A DNA stretch of 64,000 bases from Thioalkalivibrio paradoxus ARh 1 (GCF_000227685.2 NZ_CP007029.1:2578501-2642500); one strand, 5' to 3'; positions 34,886 through 44,904 are shown, numbered from the stretch's first letter. Notes: generated by a model not told the origin, from the letters alone. A program made the numbers and translations.

Positions 34886-35548
34886 TCAAAGCAGACGGCG
34901 GGTGTGCAATTCCCGGCCGTCCAGATGTGCGTCGATCAGCCGGCGCATGAAATCGCGCGCCGCGCGTTGGGCATTATCGGGGACGCCGGCGCCGCTGGCG
35001 AGCGCGAGCAGCACTGCCCCGGATACCGCGCCGGGGCGGTTCCGGGGCAGCGGTCCGCTCAGGCCCAGTTCCGGCCTGTAGTCGTAGTAGTCGGCTGGGT
35101 TCACGCCCTCGGCCGCAAGGTGCTCGAGGCCGGAGTCGATCAGGCACAGCAGCGCCCATTCCGCGGCGCGCAACGGATACTCCAACCGTTCGGCAGCCAG
35201 CAAGCCGCCATAGGCCTGCTCGAGGATGGGCACGACGCCGCCCTCCCGGGCATCGCGGGGAATCAGCCGCAGCACCAGTTCGTTGAGGTACAAGGCGCAG
35301 ACCAGCGCGCGGCCGGCCAGCGGGAACACCCGCCGCTCCTCGCCCACCGACAGGTTCGGCAGTTCGCCACGCCCACGCCACGCCAGGTCCAGCAACACGA
35401 ACGGACGCAGGCTTCCCGAGCGGCTGCGCGCCAGCACGGTGACCCGCCCGGCGCTGGCGGTGATCAGTTCCAGAATCCGGCTGTTCTCCCGAAACGGGCG
35501 CGCGTGCAATACGAAGCCCTGCGCCAGTTCCCCCTGCGCCCCGGTCAC
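34886..35548 (-). CDS. recO: DNA repair protein RecO
   Basis: The 220-aa protein starts with the OB-fold GFVLHARPFRENSRILELIT and has the helical C-terminal domain. It loads RecA with RecR (encoded at 50.2 kb). Its start overlaps the era stop by 4 bases. Confidence 0.93.
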   Translation of the reverse strand: MTGAQGELAQGFVLHARPFRENSRILELITASAGRVTVLARSRSGSLRPFVLLDLAWRGRGELPNLSVGEERRVFPLAGRALVCALYLNELVLRLIPRDAREGGVVPILEQAYGGLLAAERLEYPLRAAEWALLCLIDSGLEHLAAEGVNPADYYDYRPELGLSGPLPRNRPGAVSGAVLLALASGAGVPDNAQRAARDFMRRLIDAHLDGRELHTRRLL

Positions 35549-36459
35549 CGCGTCTCGTCGATGCCCAGTTCGCGCAACGCCCGGTCGCTCTGCGACCAGC
35601 CCGACTCGACGCGCACGGTCAGGCGCAGCATGATCTTGCGTCCGAGCAGCGCCTCCAGCTGCTCGCGTGCGGCCTGGCCGACGCGCTTGAGCATGTGACC
35701 GCCCTTGCCGATCACGATTCCCTTCTGACTCTCGCGCTCGACCACGATCAGCGCGTCGATGTGGGTGATCCCGGGGCGGTCCTCCCAGCCTTCGACGCGC
35801 ACCGCGACCGCGTACGGAAGCTCCTGGCCGAGGCGTTCCAGCAGCGCCTCGCGGATCATTTCCTCGGCGCGGAAACGCTCGGGCCGGTCGCTGAGCTGAT
35901 CCGGGTCGTAGAGGAACGGCCCGGGCGGCAGATACCGGCGCAGTTCGTCGACCAACCCCTGCAGGTTCTGGCCGGTACGGCCGGAGAGCGGTACCACGCC
36001 GAGGTAGTCGAATTCCTGCGCCCGGGCCTCGAGGAACGGCAGCAGCGCGGATTTGTCGCCGACCCGGTCGACCTTGTTGACCACGAGCAGCGCGGGCCGG
36101 CCCGAGGCCCGCAGCAGTTTCAACACATGCTCGTCGCCAGCGTCGAAGCGCAGCGCCTCGACGATGAAGCAGACGATATCCGCGTCACCCAGCGCCGATA
36201 CTGCGGTCCGGGTCAGCAACTGGTTCATCCGCTTGCGGGGCTCGACATCGATCCCCGGCGTGTCCATCAGGACCATCTGGTCGGCACCCTGCGTGACGAT
36301 CCCGAGAATCCGGTGGCGCGTCGTATGCGGCTTGCGCGTGGTCGCGGCGAGTTTCTCGCCGAGCAGGCGGTTCATCAGCGTCGTCTTGCCGACGTTCGGC
36401 CGGCCGACCAACGCGACCAGCCCGCAACGCGTGCTCTCGGTGTTTTCCCGATCCATCAT
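35545..36459 (-). CDS. era: GTPase Era
   Basis: The 304-aa protein has G1 GRPNVGKTTLMNRL, G3 DTPGI, G4 NKVDRVGD and a C-terminal KH domain with VIGKGGHMLKRVG. It binds 16S rRNA during small subunit assembly. The start ATGATG overlaps the rnc stop, and it is coupled to recO. Confidence 0.97.
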   Translation of the reverse strand: MMDRENTESTRCGLVALVGRPNVGKTTLMNRLLGEKLAATTRKPHTTRHRILGIVTQGADQMVLMDTPGIDVEPRKRMNQLLTRTAVSALGDADIVCFIVEALRFDAGDEHVLKLLRASGRPALLVVNKVDRVGDKSALLPFLEARAQEFDYLGVVPLSGRTGQNLQGLVDELRRYLPPGPFLYDPDQLSDRPERFRAEEMIREALLERLGQELPYAVAVRVEGWEDRPGITHIDALIVVERESQKGIVIGKGGHMLKRVGQAAREQLEALLGRKIMLRLTVRVESGWSQSDRALRELGIDETR

Positions 36460-37190
36460 CGCCTCGCTTCCCGCCGCAGCCGTTCCAGCGCCGCTTCTGC
36501 TGCCGCCTGTTCGGCCCGGCGCCGCCCCGAGCCGGCACCGCGCTGCCCCCAACCCTGGCTCGGCAGCCAGACCTCGACCACGAACTGGCGCCGGTGATCC
36601 GGCCCGGAGATCTCCAGCACCCGGTACTCGGGCAGGGCCTCGCCACGCCCCTGCAGCCACTCCTGCAGGCGCGTCTTCGGATCCTTCAGCGACTCGGCGC
36701 TCGGCAAGTCGCTGAGCCGTTCGGCATAGAGACGCAGCACGAACGCCCGAGCCGCCTCGAAACCCGCGGCATGGTAGGTGGCGCCGATCAGTGCCTCGAG
36801 CGTGTCGGCGAGGATGGATTCACGCCGCTGGCCACCGCTCTTTCGTTCCCCCTGTCCCAGCGTCAGCGCCCCTTCCAGGCCGGCAGCGCGGGCGAGTTCC
36901 GCGAGCGCCGTCCGGTTGACCAGCGCCGCGCGCAGACGCGTCAGATCCCCTTCCGGAGCATCCGGCAGGCGCTCGTACAAGGCATCGGCGATCACCAGTC
37001 CCAGCACCGCGTCGCCGAGGAACTCCATGCGTTCATTGTGGCGGCTGCCGGCGCTGCGATGGGTCAACGCCTGTTCCAGCGCCGCGCCCGCGCGCAGCGC
37101 CTCGGGAAGCAGGCGCCGGAAATCGCCCGCAGCCACTGCTGCGGGCCGGGCGCACAGTGGCGACTCAGCTCGGGACAACGGCATTGGCAA
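36456..37190 (-). CDS. rnc: Ribonuclease III
   Basis: The 244-aa protein has the RNase III signature HNERMEFLGDAVLGLVIAD near residue 50 and a double-strand RNA binding domain from about residue 165. It processes rRNA and structured mRNA. It is coupled to era as in E. coli. Confidence 0.96.
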   Translation of the reverse strand: MPMPLSRAESPLCARPAAVAAGDFRRLLPEALRAGAALEQALTHRSAGSRHNERMEFLGDAVLGLVIADALYERLPDAPEGDLTRLRAALVNRTALAELARAAGLEGALTLGQGERKSGGQRRESILADTLEALIGATYHAAGFEAARAFVLRLYAERLSDLPSAESLKDPKTRLQEWLQGRGEALPEYRVLEISGPDHRRQFVVEVWLPSQGWGQRGAGSGRRRAEQAAAEAALERLRREARR

Positions 37191-37214
37191 CGCGGTGGGC
37201 GCGCACGGTCATGA

Positions 37215-37592
37215 TCAAGGCGAGAGCGTATCGCGGCGCTGGAAATTGGCCACCAGGTCGAGGTTGCCGAAGAACGGCCGGCGTACCTCGTAGGACAGCA
37301 CCATGTGGCGCCCGCCGCCATCGTCTTCGAACGTGAAGTTCTCGCGCTCGACGTTATCGTAGATCGAGTTGATGGCGAGGCGCCGCTCGATCTCGTTCCA
37401 CAGCTGATGTGAGGTGCGCTCTGCGGCCCCCGGCGTCTTCGCGACATCGATCGCGATGCTGCGCACCGTCCAGTACTGCATGTAGTCCTTGCCCATGGTC
37501 AGGACGAAGGTCCCGATCAGCAGCGCAAACAGCAGCAGCGCAATCACCGTCAGCGCCCCGGCACCCTGCATCTGTCGTCTGGTTGTCATCAT
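37215..37592 (-). CDS. DUF4845 membrane protein
   Basis: The 125-aa protein has one N-terminal membrane helix (ALTVIALLLFALLIGTFVLT) and a soluble domain (MGKDYMQYWTVRSIAID; FGNLDLVANF). DUF4845 proteins lie between lepB and rnc in many gammaproteobacteria; the role is unknown. Placement and fold suggest a pilin-like or minor envelope factor processed near the signal peptidase, but this is only inference. Confidence 0.85.
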   Translation of the reverse strand: MMTTRRQMQGAGALTVIALLLFALLIGTFVLTMGKDYMQYWTVRSIAIDVAKTPGAAERTSHQLWNEIERRLAINSIYDNVERENFTFEDDGGGRHMVLSYEVRRPFFGNLDLVANFQRRDTLSP

Positions 37593-37616
37593 TGCGACCG
37601 CCCCCGCCGTCTCGAA

Positions 37617-38390
37617 TCAACGAATCCGATTGCCGATCCGGGAAAAATCCCAGTGCCCGCCATTGTAATCCCAGTTCAACCAGATAAAGAGCGCACGGCC
37701 GACCAGAAGATCCTCGGACACGAAGCCCCACATCCGGCTGTCGTTGCTATTGTCGCGGTTGTCGCCCACCATGAAGTAGTGCCCTTCCGGAACCCTCACG
37801 GACCCGCTGAGCCCCGGGTGGTCCTCCCACATCAGGATCTCGTGCGGGGTGTCACCGAGGTATTCACGGTAGCGCTGTGCGCCGGTCATCATGCTTCCCG
37901 ACCCGACGCCGCTATAGGTGCCAAGCTCCTCGGTCTCTTGCGGTTCGCCGTTCACGTAAAGCCGGCGGTCACGGAACTCGATGACGTCGCCCGGCACGCC
38001 GAGCACCCGCTTGATGTAGTCCTCGGCAGGATTGCGGGGGTACTTGAACACCGCCACGTCGCCCCGTTCTGGCTTCCCGGTCTCCAGGATCACGCTGCGC
38101 GTCACCGGCAGGCGCACGCCGTAGGAGAACTTGTTCACCAAGATGAAATCGCCGACCAGCAGCGTCGGCATCATCGACCCCGACGGAATCCGGAACGGCT
38201 CGGCGACAAAGGAACGCAACACCAGCACGATCAGCAATACCGGAAAGAACGAGCGCGAGTAGTCGACGTACCAAGGCATACTCCTGCGCCGCTCCTCGCT
38301 GCCCAGGCGACGGAGCACCGCCCAGCCCAACCAGATCAGCCCCGTCACCAGCGTGGCGAGTACCAAAATCAGCTCCAAGCTGAGCGTCAT
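37617..38390 (-). CDS. lepB: Signal peptidase I
   Basis: From the ATG giving MTLSLELILVLATLVTG the product is 257 aa. It has two N-terminal membrane helices, the catalytic serine in RIPSGSMMPTLLVGD and the lysine in GDVAVFKYPRNPAEDYIKRV, then the GDNRDNSNDSR motif. It removes signal peptides from Sec and Tat substrates. It follows lepA after 64 bp. Confidence 0.95.
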   Translation of the reverse strand: MTLSLELILVLATLVTGLIWLGWAVLRRLGSEERRRSMPWYVDYSRSFFPVLLIVLVLRSFVAEPFRIPSGSMMPTLLVGDFILVNKFSYGVRLPVTRSVILETGKPERGDVAVFKYPRNPAEDYIKRVLGVPGDVIEFRDRRLYVNGEPQETEELGTYSGVGSGSMMTGAQRYREYLGDTPHEILMWEDHPGLSGSVRVPEGHYFMVGDNRDNSNDSRMWGFVSEDLLVGRALFIWLNWDYNGGHWDFSRIGNRIR

Positions 38391-38454
38391 AACACAACCC
38401 TGTTGTCGCAAACGAATACGATACCCCGGAAGACCGTCTGTTCCCGCCGGTCGG

Positions 38455-40263
38455 TCATCCTTGTTTCTCCGCGGTCGAGAGCACGGCCAGGAAGGCCTCC
38501 TGCGGCACGTCGACACGGCCGATCTGCTTCATGCGGCGCTTGCCCGCCTTCTGTTTTTCCAGCAGCTTGCGCTTGCGGCTCACGTCGCCGCCGTAGCACT
38601 TCGCGAGCACGTTCTTGCGCAGAGCCTTCACCGTGGAACGGGCGATGACCTTGGAACCGATCGCCGCCTGGATCGCGACCTCGAACATCTGGCGCGGAAT
38701 GATGCCACACATGCGCTCGGTCAGTTCGCGACCGCGTGTCTGGGCCTGATCGCGGTGCAGAATCACCGAAAGGGCGTCGACCCGCTCGCCGTTGATCAGG
38801 ATGTCCACCCGGACCAGCGGCGCCGCCTGGAAGCGAAGGGGTTGATAATCGAAGGAGGCATAGCCCTTGGTCGAAGACTTCAGGCGATCGAAGAAATCCA
38901 GCACCACTTCCGACATCGGCATTTCGTACCCGAGTGCCACCTGCCGCCCGAGGTACTGCATCTTCACCTGTACGCCCCGCTTCTCCTGGCAAAGCGTCAT
39001 CACCGCCCCGACGTATTCCTGCGGCACCAGGATATTCGCCAGGATCACCGGTTCGCGGATTTCCGCCACCTCGTTGGCAGGCGGCAGTTCCGACGGATTG
39101 TGCACCGGCACCACCTCGCCATCGGTCTTTGCCACTTCGTAGACCACCGTGGGCGCAGTGCTGATCAGATCCAGGTTGTATTCGCGCTCGAGCCGCTCCT
39201 GCACGATTTCCATGTGCAGCATTCCGAGAAAGCCGCAGCGGAATCCGAATCCGAGGGCCTGTGAAGTCTCCGGCTCGAACTGCAGCGAGGCGTCGTTCAG
39301 GCGCAGCTTGTCGAGAGCGTCGCGCAGATCGTTGAAGGCCTCGGCACTGATCGGAAACAGGCCCGCGAAGACGCGCGGCTGCACCTCCTGGAATCCGGGC
39401 AGAGGGCTTGCGGCAGGGTTCTGCGCGTCGGTGAAGGTGTCGCCGACCTTCGCCCCGGTGATGTCCTTGATGCTCGCGATCACGTAGCCGACATCGCCGA
39501 CGTCGAGAAACGGCCGGTCGACCGGCTTCGGGGTGAACACCCCGACCCGGTCGACCTCGTAGAGGCGCCCGACCGACATCGCGCTGATCCGGCGCTTCGC
39601 GTGCAGCTGGCCGGCCTTGACCCGCACCAGGGCGACCACGCCCAGATAGTTGTCGTACCACGAGTCGATGACCAGCGCCTGCAGCGGCGCATCCGGGTTG
39701 CCCTGCGGCGGTGGGATCCGCCGCACCAGTTCCTCCAGCAGCTCCGGTATGCCGACTCCGGTCTTCGCCGACACCCGGATCGCGTTCGCCGCCTCGATGC
39801 CGATCACGTCCTCGATTTCGGTTGCGACCCGGTCCGGTTCCGCGGCCGGCAGGTCGATCTTGTTCAGCACCGGCACGACTTCCAGGCCCTGGTCGATCGC
39901 GGTGTAGCAGTTGGCGACGCTTTGCGCCTCGACGCCCTGGGATGCGTCGACCACCAGCAACGCGCCCTCGCAGGCCGCGAGCGAACGCGACACTTCGTAG
40001 GAAAAATCGACATGCCCAGGCGTGTCGATGAAGTTCAGCTGATAGCGCTGGCCGTCGGCCGCGTCGTAGAACAGCGATACGCTCTGCGCCTTGATGGTAA
40101 TCCCGCGCTCGCGCTCGAGGTCCATCGAGTCGAGCACCTGCTCGGCCATTTCCCGCTCGGTCAAGCCGCCGCAGACCTGGATCAGCCGGTCCGCGAGGGT
40201 CGATTTGCCGTGGTCGATGTGGGCGATGATCGAAAAGTTGCGTGTCAGTCGGGTGTCAGTCAT
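38455..40263 (-). CDS. lepA: Elongation factor 4 (LepA)
   Basis: The 602-aa GTPase has [28 protein letters not shown] and NKIDLPAA, and the LepA-specific C-terminal domain. It back-translocates or helps assemble ribosomes. Its start overlaps the end of the glutaredoxin-like gene by 8 bases. Confidence 0.97.
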   Translation of the reverse strand: MTDTRLTRNFSIIAHIDHGKSTLADRLIQVCGGLTEREMAEQVLDSMDLERERGITIKAQSVSLFYDAADGQRYQLNFIDTPGHVDFSYEVSRSLAACEGALLVVDASQGVEAQSVANCYTAIDQGLEVVPVLNKIDLPAAEPDRVATEIEDVIGIEAANAIRVSAKTGVGIPELLEELVRRIPPPQGNPDAPLQALVIDSWYDNYLGVVALVRVKAGQLHAKRRISAMSVGRLYEVDRVGVFTPKPVDRPFLDVGDVGYVIASIKDITGAKVGDTFTDAQNPAASPLPGFQEVQPRVFAGLFPISAEAFNDLRDALDKLRLNDASLQFEPETSQALGFGFRCGFLGMLHMEIVQERLEREYNLDLISTAPTVVYEVAKTDGEVVPVHNPSELPPANEVAEIREPVILANILVPQEYVGAVMTLCQEKRGVQVKMQYLGRQVALGYEMPMSEVVLDFFDRLKSSTKGYASFDYQPLRFQAAPLVRVDILINGERVDALSVILHRDQAQTRGRELTERMCGIIPRQMFEVAIQAAIGSKVIARSTVKALRKNVLAKCYGGDVSRKRKLLEKQKAGKRRMKQIGRVDVPQEAFLAVLSTAEKQG

Positions 40264-40525
40264 GCCGGGTCAGCTCGTCGATCAGTGCAGACGTATCGAG
40301 GTAGTGGCAGCAGAGGATCTCACCGTCCACCGCCAGCACCGGGACCAGCGCATTGAAACGGGCCACCAGGCGTGGATCTTCATCGATGTCGATACGCTCG
40401 AGCGCGAAAGTATACCGACTTTGCAGCACGGAAAGCTCTGCGAGCATCTGCTCGCAGAGTCCGCAGCCTTCCCGGTAATACAACGTCAGGCGTGCGACCT
40501 GCCGGCGGCTGCCGGAATCCGGCAT
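40256..40525 (-). CDS. Glutaredoxin-like protein (DUF836)
   Basis: The 89-aa protein carries a CxxC redox motif in [17 protein letters not shown] and the [10 protein letters not shown] cis-proline strand, the thioredoxin-fold pattern of the DUF836/YhbQ group. The ATG giving [13 protein letters not shown] is preferred. Small glutaredoxins of this type lie between mucD and lepA in Pseudomonas too. The partner is unknown. Confidence 0.85.
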   Translation of the reverse strand: MPDSGSRRQVARLTLYYREGCGLCEQMLAELSVLQSRYTFALERIDIDEDPRLVARFNALVPVLAVDGEILCCHYLDTSALIDELTRHD

Positions 40526-40595
40526 GCTGCTCAGCCGCCCGCTGGGCCGGGCCGCCGCCGGCAGGGCCCGGCCGCGGCCCGGTACCACTCGCCCA

Positions 40596-42008
40596 TCACG
40601 GGGCGGGAATACGCATCGCGATGAACACGGGGTTGCCATCGCGATGGATCAATACGGCAACCGAGCGGCCGGGCTCGGCCGCATTCGCCTTTTCCTCGAG
40701 GTCTTCCGGCGAGGTCACGGCCTCCCCACCGAACTGGGCGATCACATCACCGGCGACGATCCCGGCGGCGCGCGCCGGGTTGCCGGTGACCTCGCGCACC
40801 CGGACGCCGGTATCGCCCAGACCCAGTGCCGAGCGCTCCTCCGCGCTCAACGGCTCGATCTGCATGCCCAGCAGGGCCTGCGGTTGGGTGGTGCGCGGCG
40901 GCGCCCCCCGGCCGGCTGCAATCTCCTCGGGCAGCGCATCGATGGTGACCTCGATCACGATCTCCTCGCTGCCGCGGCGCACGTCGACCTCGACTTCGGA
41001 ACCGACCGGGGTACGCCCGACGATCGGCGGCAGCGCGCTGGAGCGAGGCACGTCGATGCCATTGAATCGCAAAATCACGTCACCGGTCTGGAACCCGGCC
41101 CGCTCGGCAGGGCTGTTCGGCTGCACCTGCGCGACCAGCGCACCGGTGGGACGCGACATCCCGAAGGAATCGGCGAGTTCGCGCGTGACCTCCTGAATCA
41201 GCACACCCAGCCAACCGCGCGTCACCGTTCCGGTCTTGCGCAACTGCTCGGCGACTTCGACCGCCATTTCGATCGGAATCGCGAACGACAGCCCCATGAA
41301 CCCGCCCGTGCGGCTGTAGATCTGGGAATTGATGCCGACCACCTCGCCGTCCAGGTTGAACAGCGGGCCACCCGAGTTCCCGGGATTGATCGCGACGTCG
41401 GTCTGGATGAAGGGCACGTAGTTGTCCGAAGGCAGGCTGCGCCCCTTCGCACTGACGATACCGGCCGTCACCGAGTGGTCGAAACCGAATGGCGAACCGA
41501 TCGCGAGCACCCATTCGCCGACCCGGAGCCGTTCGGACGATCCGAGCTTCAATGTCGGCAGATCATCGGCGTCGATCTTCAATACCGCCACGTCGCTCTG
41601 GGGATCGGAGCCCACGAGCTCAGCCGTGAACACGCGCCGGTCCGACAGCCGCACCACGATCTCGGAGGCCCCTTCGACCACGTGGTGGTTGGTCAGGATG
41701 TACCCATCCTGCGTGTAGATGAAACCGGAGCCCAGCGACGCACGCTCGCGCTCGAACGGCTGCGGCATGCCGCGCTCGCCGAAGAATCGCTCGAGCAGGT
41801 CGCCGAAGGGCATGCCCTCGGGAAGATCCGGCATCTGCCGGCCTTCCTCGGCGGTCGCGCGTTCCCGCGTCGAGGAAATATTCACCACGGCCGGGCTGTA
41901 TTTTTCGGCCAACGGCACGAAATCGGGGAGATGGCCCGCAGCCACCGGGGCCGAGAAAGCGATCAGCACGACCGCAAGTACAAACCAACGATACATTTTC
42001 ATATCCAC
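40596..42008 (-). CDS. degP: Periplasmic serine protease DegP/MucD
   Basis: The 470-aa protein has a signal peptide (WFVLAVVLIAFSAPVAAG), the catalytic triad His in LTNHHVVEGA, Asp in SDVAVLKI and Ser in NPGNSGGPLFN, then two PDZ domains (near residues 270-350 and 375-465). It degrades misfolded envelope proteins. It lies in the rpoE cluster as mucD does in Pseudomonas and has its own sigma-E-like promoter. Confidence 0.95.
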   Translation of the reverse strand: MDMKMYRWFVLAVVLIAFSAPVAAGHLPDFVPLAEKYSPAVVNISSTRERATAEEGRQMPDLPEGMPFGDLLERFFGERGMPQPFERERASLGSGFIYTQDGYILTNHHVVEGASEIVVRLSDRRVFTAELVGSDPQSDVAVLKIDADDLPTLKLGSSERLRVGEWVLAIGSPFGFDHSVTAGIVSAKGRSLPSDNYVPFIQTDVAINPGNSGGPLFNLDGEVVGINSQIYSRTGGFMGLSFAIPIEMAVEVAEQLRKTGTVTRGWLGVLIQEVTRELADSFGMSRPTGALVAQVQPNSPAERAGFQTGDVILRFNGIDVPRSSALPPIVGRTPVGSEVEVDVRRGSEEIVIEVTIDALPEEIAAGRGAPPRTTQPQALLGMQIEPLSAEERSALGLGDTGVRVREVTGNPARAAGIVAGDVIAQFGGEAVTSPEDLEEKANAAEPGRSVAVLIHRDGNPVFIAMRIPAP

Positions 42009-42032
42009 CTTCAGGGTCCGTTTCGTACGAGT

Positions 42033-42059
42033 CTAGAGGGCGGGCATCTGCGCGAGTTC
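42033..42059 (-). promoter_or_regulatory. Sigma-E-like promoter before degP
   Basis: On the minus strand GAACTC, a 16-bp spacer and TCTAG resemble the sigma-E consensus (GAACTT, TCTGA). It lies about 25 bp before the degP start. Confidence 0.5.
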
Positions 42060-42146
42060 CCGAACCCGTGCAACTACCGATTACAGTAGTCACGGGATGC
42101 CGATCCCACCGTTACTCCGGGCGACGCCGGAGACCCCGCCCTGCAC

Positions 42147-42164
42147 GACGGCCGTACGGCCGTC
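42147..42164. repeat. 18-bp perfect palindrome at the rseC stop
   Basis: GACGGCCGTACGGCCGTC reads the same on both strands and covers the last codon and part of the stop of rseC. It may be a weak transcript-end hairpin or a protein-binding site. Confidence 0.4.
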
Positions 42165-42633
42165 AGTTCCCGCCCGGAACCTGTGTCCGGACGGACTCCA
42201 CCCCCAGTAACACCGGTTCAAGGCGCCCGCTCTGCCCTCGCAGCCAGCGGCGCACAGCCAGAAGGCCCGCCGCGAATCCCGCCGCCCCCGCGAGCACGAG
42301 CCAACCCTCCGCAATTTCCGGAACCACCCGACCCGCAACGGCCGGGATCGCAATCAACCCGACCAGCGGCAGCAGGTACATCGCGAACGCGCCCGAAACC
42401 AGCGCGCGATCCTCGATCCCCAGGATCACTCGATCGCCGCTGTGCAGACCGTGCTGCTGATTGGGCAGCCGCAGTTCCAGTTCCCGGCGCCCCAGCACCT
42501 GAGCGAGTACGCCATTGCCACACCCGCTGCGCGCCGAACAGGAGCCGCAGGTCGATTGGCGCTGCACGCGGACGGTGGCCCACTGTGCGTCGGCCGCCAG
42601 AACCACCCCCCGTTCCTCGATCCACGCCGTCAT
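42163..42633 (-). CDS. rseC: SoxR-reducing / sigma-E regulatory protein RseC
   Basis: The 156-aa protein has an N-terminal cluster of four cysteines (STCGSCSARSGCGNG) and two membrane helices (residues about 80-105 and 110-130). This matches RseC/MucC. It modulates the envelope stress system and helps reduce SoxR in E. coli. It lies 14 bp after rseB. Confidence 0.88.
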   Translation of the reverse strand: MTAWIEERGVVLAADAQWATVRVQRQSTCGSCSARSGCGNGVLAQVLGRRELELRLPNQQHGLHSGDRVILGIEDRALVSGAFAMYLLPLVGLIAIPAVAGRVVPEIAEGWLVLAGAAGFAAGLLAVRRWLRGQSGRLEPVLLGVESVRTQVPGGN

Positions 42634-42647
42634 CGACAGAACGGCGG

Positions 42648-43637
42648 TCAGCGCCCCGGATCCGGGGCGTCGTCACCCAGGTAGCGCGCGGAACCGGCAA
42701 TCCACTCCGCTGTCTGCCTCGGCACTTCGCCCACCACCGTAAGCTGGTGGCCAGAAAGCGGCCGGGCCACGGCATGCGTAGCCCCCGACCGGGTCGCGCC
42801 CTCGAAGGTTTCGGACACCTGGTCGGACGCGTCGACATAGACCGACACGGTCGCAAGGCCGTCGCTCAGCACGAAGTGCAGCGACGGCGGAGCATCCGGA
42901 CCGAAGGAACGCTCGGTCACGATCACCGGCGTGAACCCCGGCGGCAGATCCTCGAACGACCACTGATCGTGGGCCGCTTGCTGCAGCGTATCTTCGGACG
43001 GAACGCGCACATCGATATGCCGCGCATCGCATCCCCGCGCCTGCAGGGCGTCTTCGAACACGACGTCGAGGAATTCGAGTTCGGTGAATACCATCCGCTC
43101 GAGCAACTGGCCGCCCGAGTCGATCAGTTCGCTGAGAAGCGGCAACCCCGTTTCGCGATGCAGACAGTAGGTGTGGCTGTACCGCAATTCGTCGCGGGCC
43201 TTCGCCTGCAGCAGGTAACAGGGGAAACCGGCGATGCGGTCGAACCCCGGCGATTGCAGCTGATAGCGGTCGCTGGCCCGGACCAGTGCCCCAGCGATCG
43301 CGGGAGGCCATTGCGGTGCGCCTTCCCCTGCACGCTCGCCTTCGGCACGAGCGCCTTTCAGAGCACTCAAGCGATCCACCGACCGAACCACTTCGCGGGC
43401 CGACCCGGTCAGAGTCTGCAGGCGTTCCCGATAACCGCCCTCGTCCGCCGCATGCACCACCCGGACGGTATCGATCCGATCACCTCGCTGGAACACGAAG
43501 GTTCCTTCGTAACTCTGCAGGTGCAGGCTTTCGGTCATCCGGTCGAGCCAGCGTTCCGGATCGCTCTCGTCACCGGCGGCAGTGGCCGGCAGAACCAGGA
43601 AAAGCGTGACCGCGACGTTGCGTACCCAGCCCCACAT
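42648..43637 (-). CDS. rseB: Sigma-E regulator RseB (MucB)
   Basis: The 329-aa protein has a signal peptide (VAVTLFLVLPATAAG) and the RseB pattern LDRMTESLHLQSYEGTFVFQ. It binds the periplasmic part of RseA and senses lipopolysaccharide or lipoprotein stress. It follows rseA after 6 bp. Confidence 0.93.
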   Translation of the reverse strand: MWGWVRNVAVTLFLVLPATAAGDESDPERWLDRMTESLHLQSYEGTFVFQRGDRIDTVRVVHAADEGGYRERLQTLTGSAREVVRSVDRLSALKGARAEGERAGEGAPQWPPAIAGALVRASDRYQLQSPGFDRIAGFPCYLLQAKARDELRYSHTYCLHRETGLPLLSELIDSGGQLLERMVFTELEFLDVVFEDALQARGCDARHIDVRVPSEDTLQQAAHDQWSFEDLPPGFTPVIVTERSFGPDAPPSLHFVLSDGLATVSVYVDASDQVSETFEGATRSGATHAVARPLSGHQLTVVGEVPRQTAEWIAGSARYLGDDAPDPGR

Positions 43638-43643
43638 CCGCCG

Positions 43644-44174
43644 CTACTCGCCGTCCACCGAGTTGCGAACCCGGGCGAACGCCGACGATCCGGGGGCCAC
43701 CAGTTCGGCATGGTTTTCGAGGTAGCGCGCGAAACGCGGGTCCGGCGCCACAACGCCGTCGTTCTCCGTCGCCAGTGTCTCCGGCTCGGCATCGGCGGTG
43801 GTCGCGACCGGCGAAGTCTCATCGCCACCGACGACCATCTGCAGACCCAGCAGGGTCGCCATCGCCACCGCTGCGGCAACACCGGCGCCGGCCACCGGCT
43901 TGAGCCAGCGGGCCTGCGTATGGCCACCGGCCGCCACGCGCAATGGCGCCTCATCGGCAAGCTCGTTGCGTATGCGATCGACGAAATCCGCCGGCGCTAC
44001 CTGGCGCAGACCTCCGCGCAAGCCATCCCCGATCAGGTGGTAACGCGCCCAGGTGTCGCGATCCTCGTCCGACTTCGACAACTCGTCGACCAGCCGGCGG
44101 GTCTCGAACGCGTCGGTTTCGTTGTCCACCAGCGCCGACAGGCGCTCGGCTTTGCTCACTTGGTTGTTCATCAT
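43644..44174 (-). CDS. rseA: Anti-sigma-E factor RseA (MucA)
   Basis: The 176-aa protein has the cytoplasmic anti-sigma domain (ERLSALVDNETDAFETRRL), one membrane helix (VAGAGVAAAVAMATLLGLQM, about residues 92-112) and a periplasmic tail. Regulated cleavage by DegS and RseP frees RpoE. It is directly downstream of rpoE. Confidence 0.92.
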   Translation of the reverse strand: MMNNQVSKAERLSALVDNETDAFETRRLVDELSKSDEDRDTWARYHLIGDGLRGGLRQVAPADFVDRIRNELADEAPLRVAAGGHTQARWLKPVAGAGVAAAVAMATLLGLQMVVGGDETSPVATTADAEPETLATENDGVVAPDPRFARYLENHAELVAPGSSAFARVRNSVDGE

Positions 44175-44181
44175 CGCTCGC

Positions 44182-44760
44182 TCAATCGTTTAGCAGCGGA
44201 CGCAAGGTCCGGTCGATGGCTTCTCGGGCTCGAAAGATGCGCGAACGGACCGTACCGATCGGACATCCCATGGTCTGGGCGATCTCCTCGTAGCTCAATC
44301 CTTCCAGTTCGCGCAGCGTGATCGCGGTTCGCAAATCGTCCGGCAAGCGTTCGATGGTGCGCTGCACCGCTACCTGTATTTCCTCTGACAACAACTCCCC
44401 TTCTGGGGTTGCACTGTCCTTGAGGGCCGAATCGCCACCGATCTGCTCGGCGTCCTGAGCGTCCACTTCCGCCTCGGGCCGCCGTCTTCCCTGGGCCACG
44501 AGGTAGTTCTTCGCGGTGTTGATCGCGATCCGGTATAGCCAGGTGTAGAACGCACTCTCACCCCGAAAGTTCGCCAGCCCCCGGTAGGCCTTGATGAAGG
44601 CCTCCTGCGACACGTCGAGCGCCGCCGCATGGTCGTGCACGTAGCGCCCGACCAGATTGATGATCTTGTGCTGGTACTTGAGGACCAGGATGTCGAATGC
44701 CGCCTTGTCGCCACCTTGAACGCGCTTGACCAGGGCCTCGTCGGAAGCCTTCTCGCTCAT
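44182..44760 (-). CDS. rpoE: Envelope stress sigma factor RpoE (AlgU)
   Basis: The 192-aa ECF sigma factor has region 2 (LKYQHKIINLVGRYVHDHA; DVSQEAFIKAYRGL) and region 4 (EGLSYEEIAQTMGCPIGTVR). Length and sequence are close to AlgU. It heads rpoE-rseA-rseB-rseC-degP. A sigma-E-like promoter upstream suggests autoregulation. Confidence 0.97.
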   Translation of the reverse strand: MSEKASDEALVKRVQGGDKAAFDILVLKYQHKIINLVGRYVHDHAAALDVSQEAFIKAYRGLANFRGESAFYTWLYRIAINTAKNYLVAQGRRRPEAEVDAQDAEQIGGDSALKDSATPEGELLSEEIQVAVQRTIERLPDDLRTAITLRELEGLSYEEIAQTMGCPIGTVRSRIFRAREAIDRTLRPLLND

Positions 44761-44805
44761 GCGGAGACTCCCGCCCGGAGCCCCGACTCCGGTAATCTTG
44801 GCTGC

Positions 44806-44832
44806 ATGGACCCTGTAATCATGGTGAAGTTC
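44806..44832 (-). promoter_or_regulatory. Sigma-E-like promoter before rpoE
   Basis: On the minus strand GAACTT, a 16-bp spacer and TCCAT lie 46 bp before the rpoE start. The -35 is a perfect match to the sigma-E consensus and the -10 a partial one (TCTGA). The spacer equals that of the degP promoter. Confidence 0.5.
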
Positions 44833-44904
44833 GTCTCGATTGCCCCAAGCGTCGCGGCACGCGGTCGGCTGCCGGCAATGCAACGGCGGAACGTTACCTG
44901 AGCC

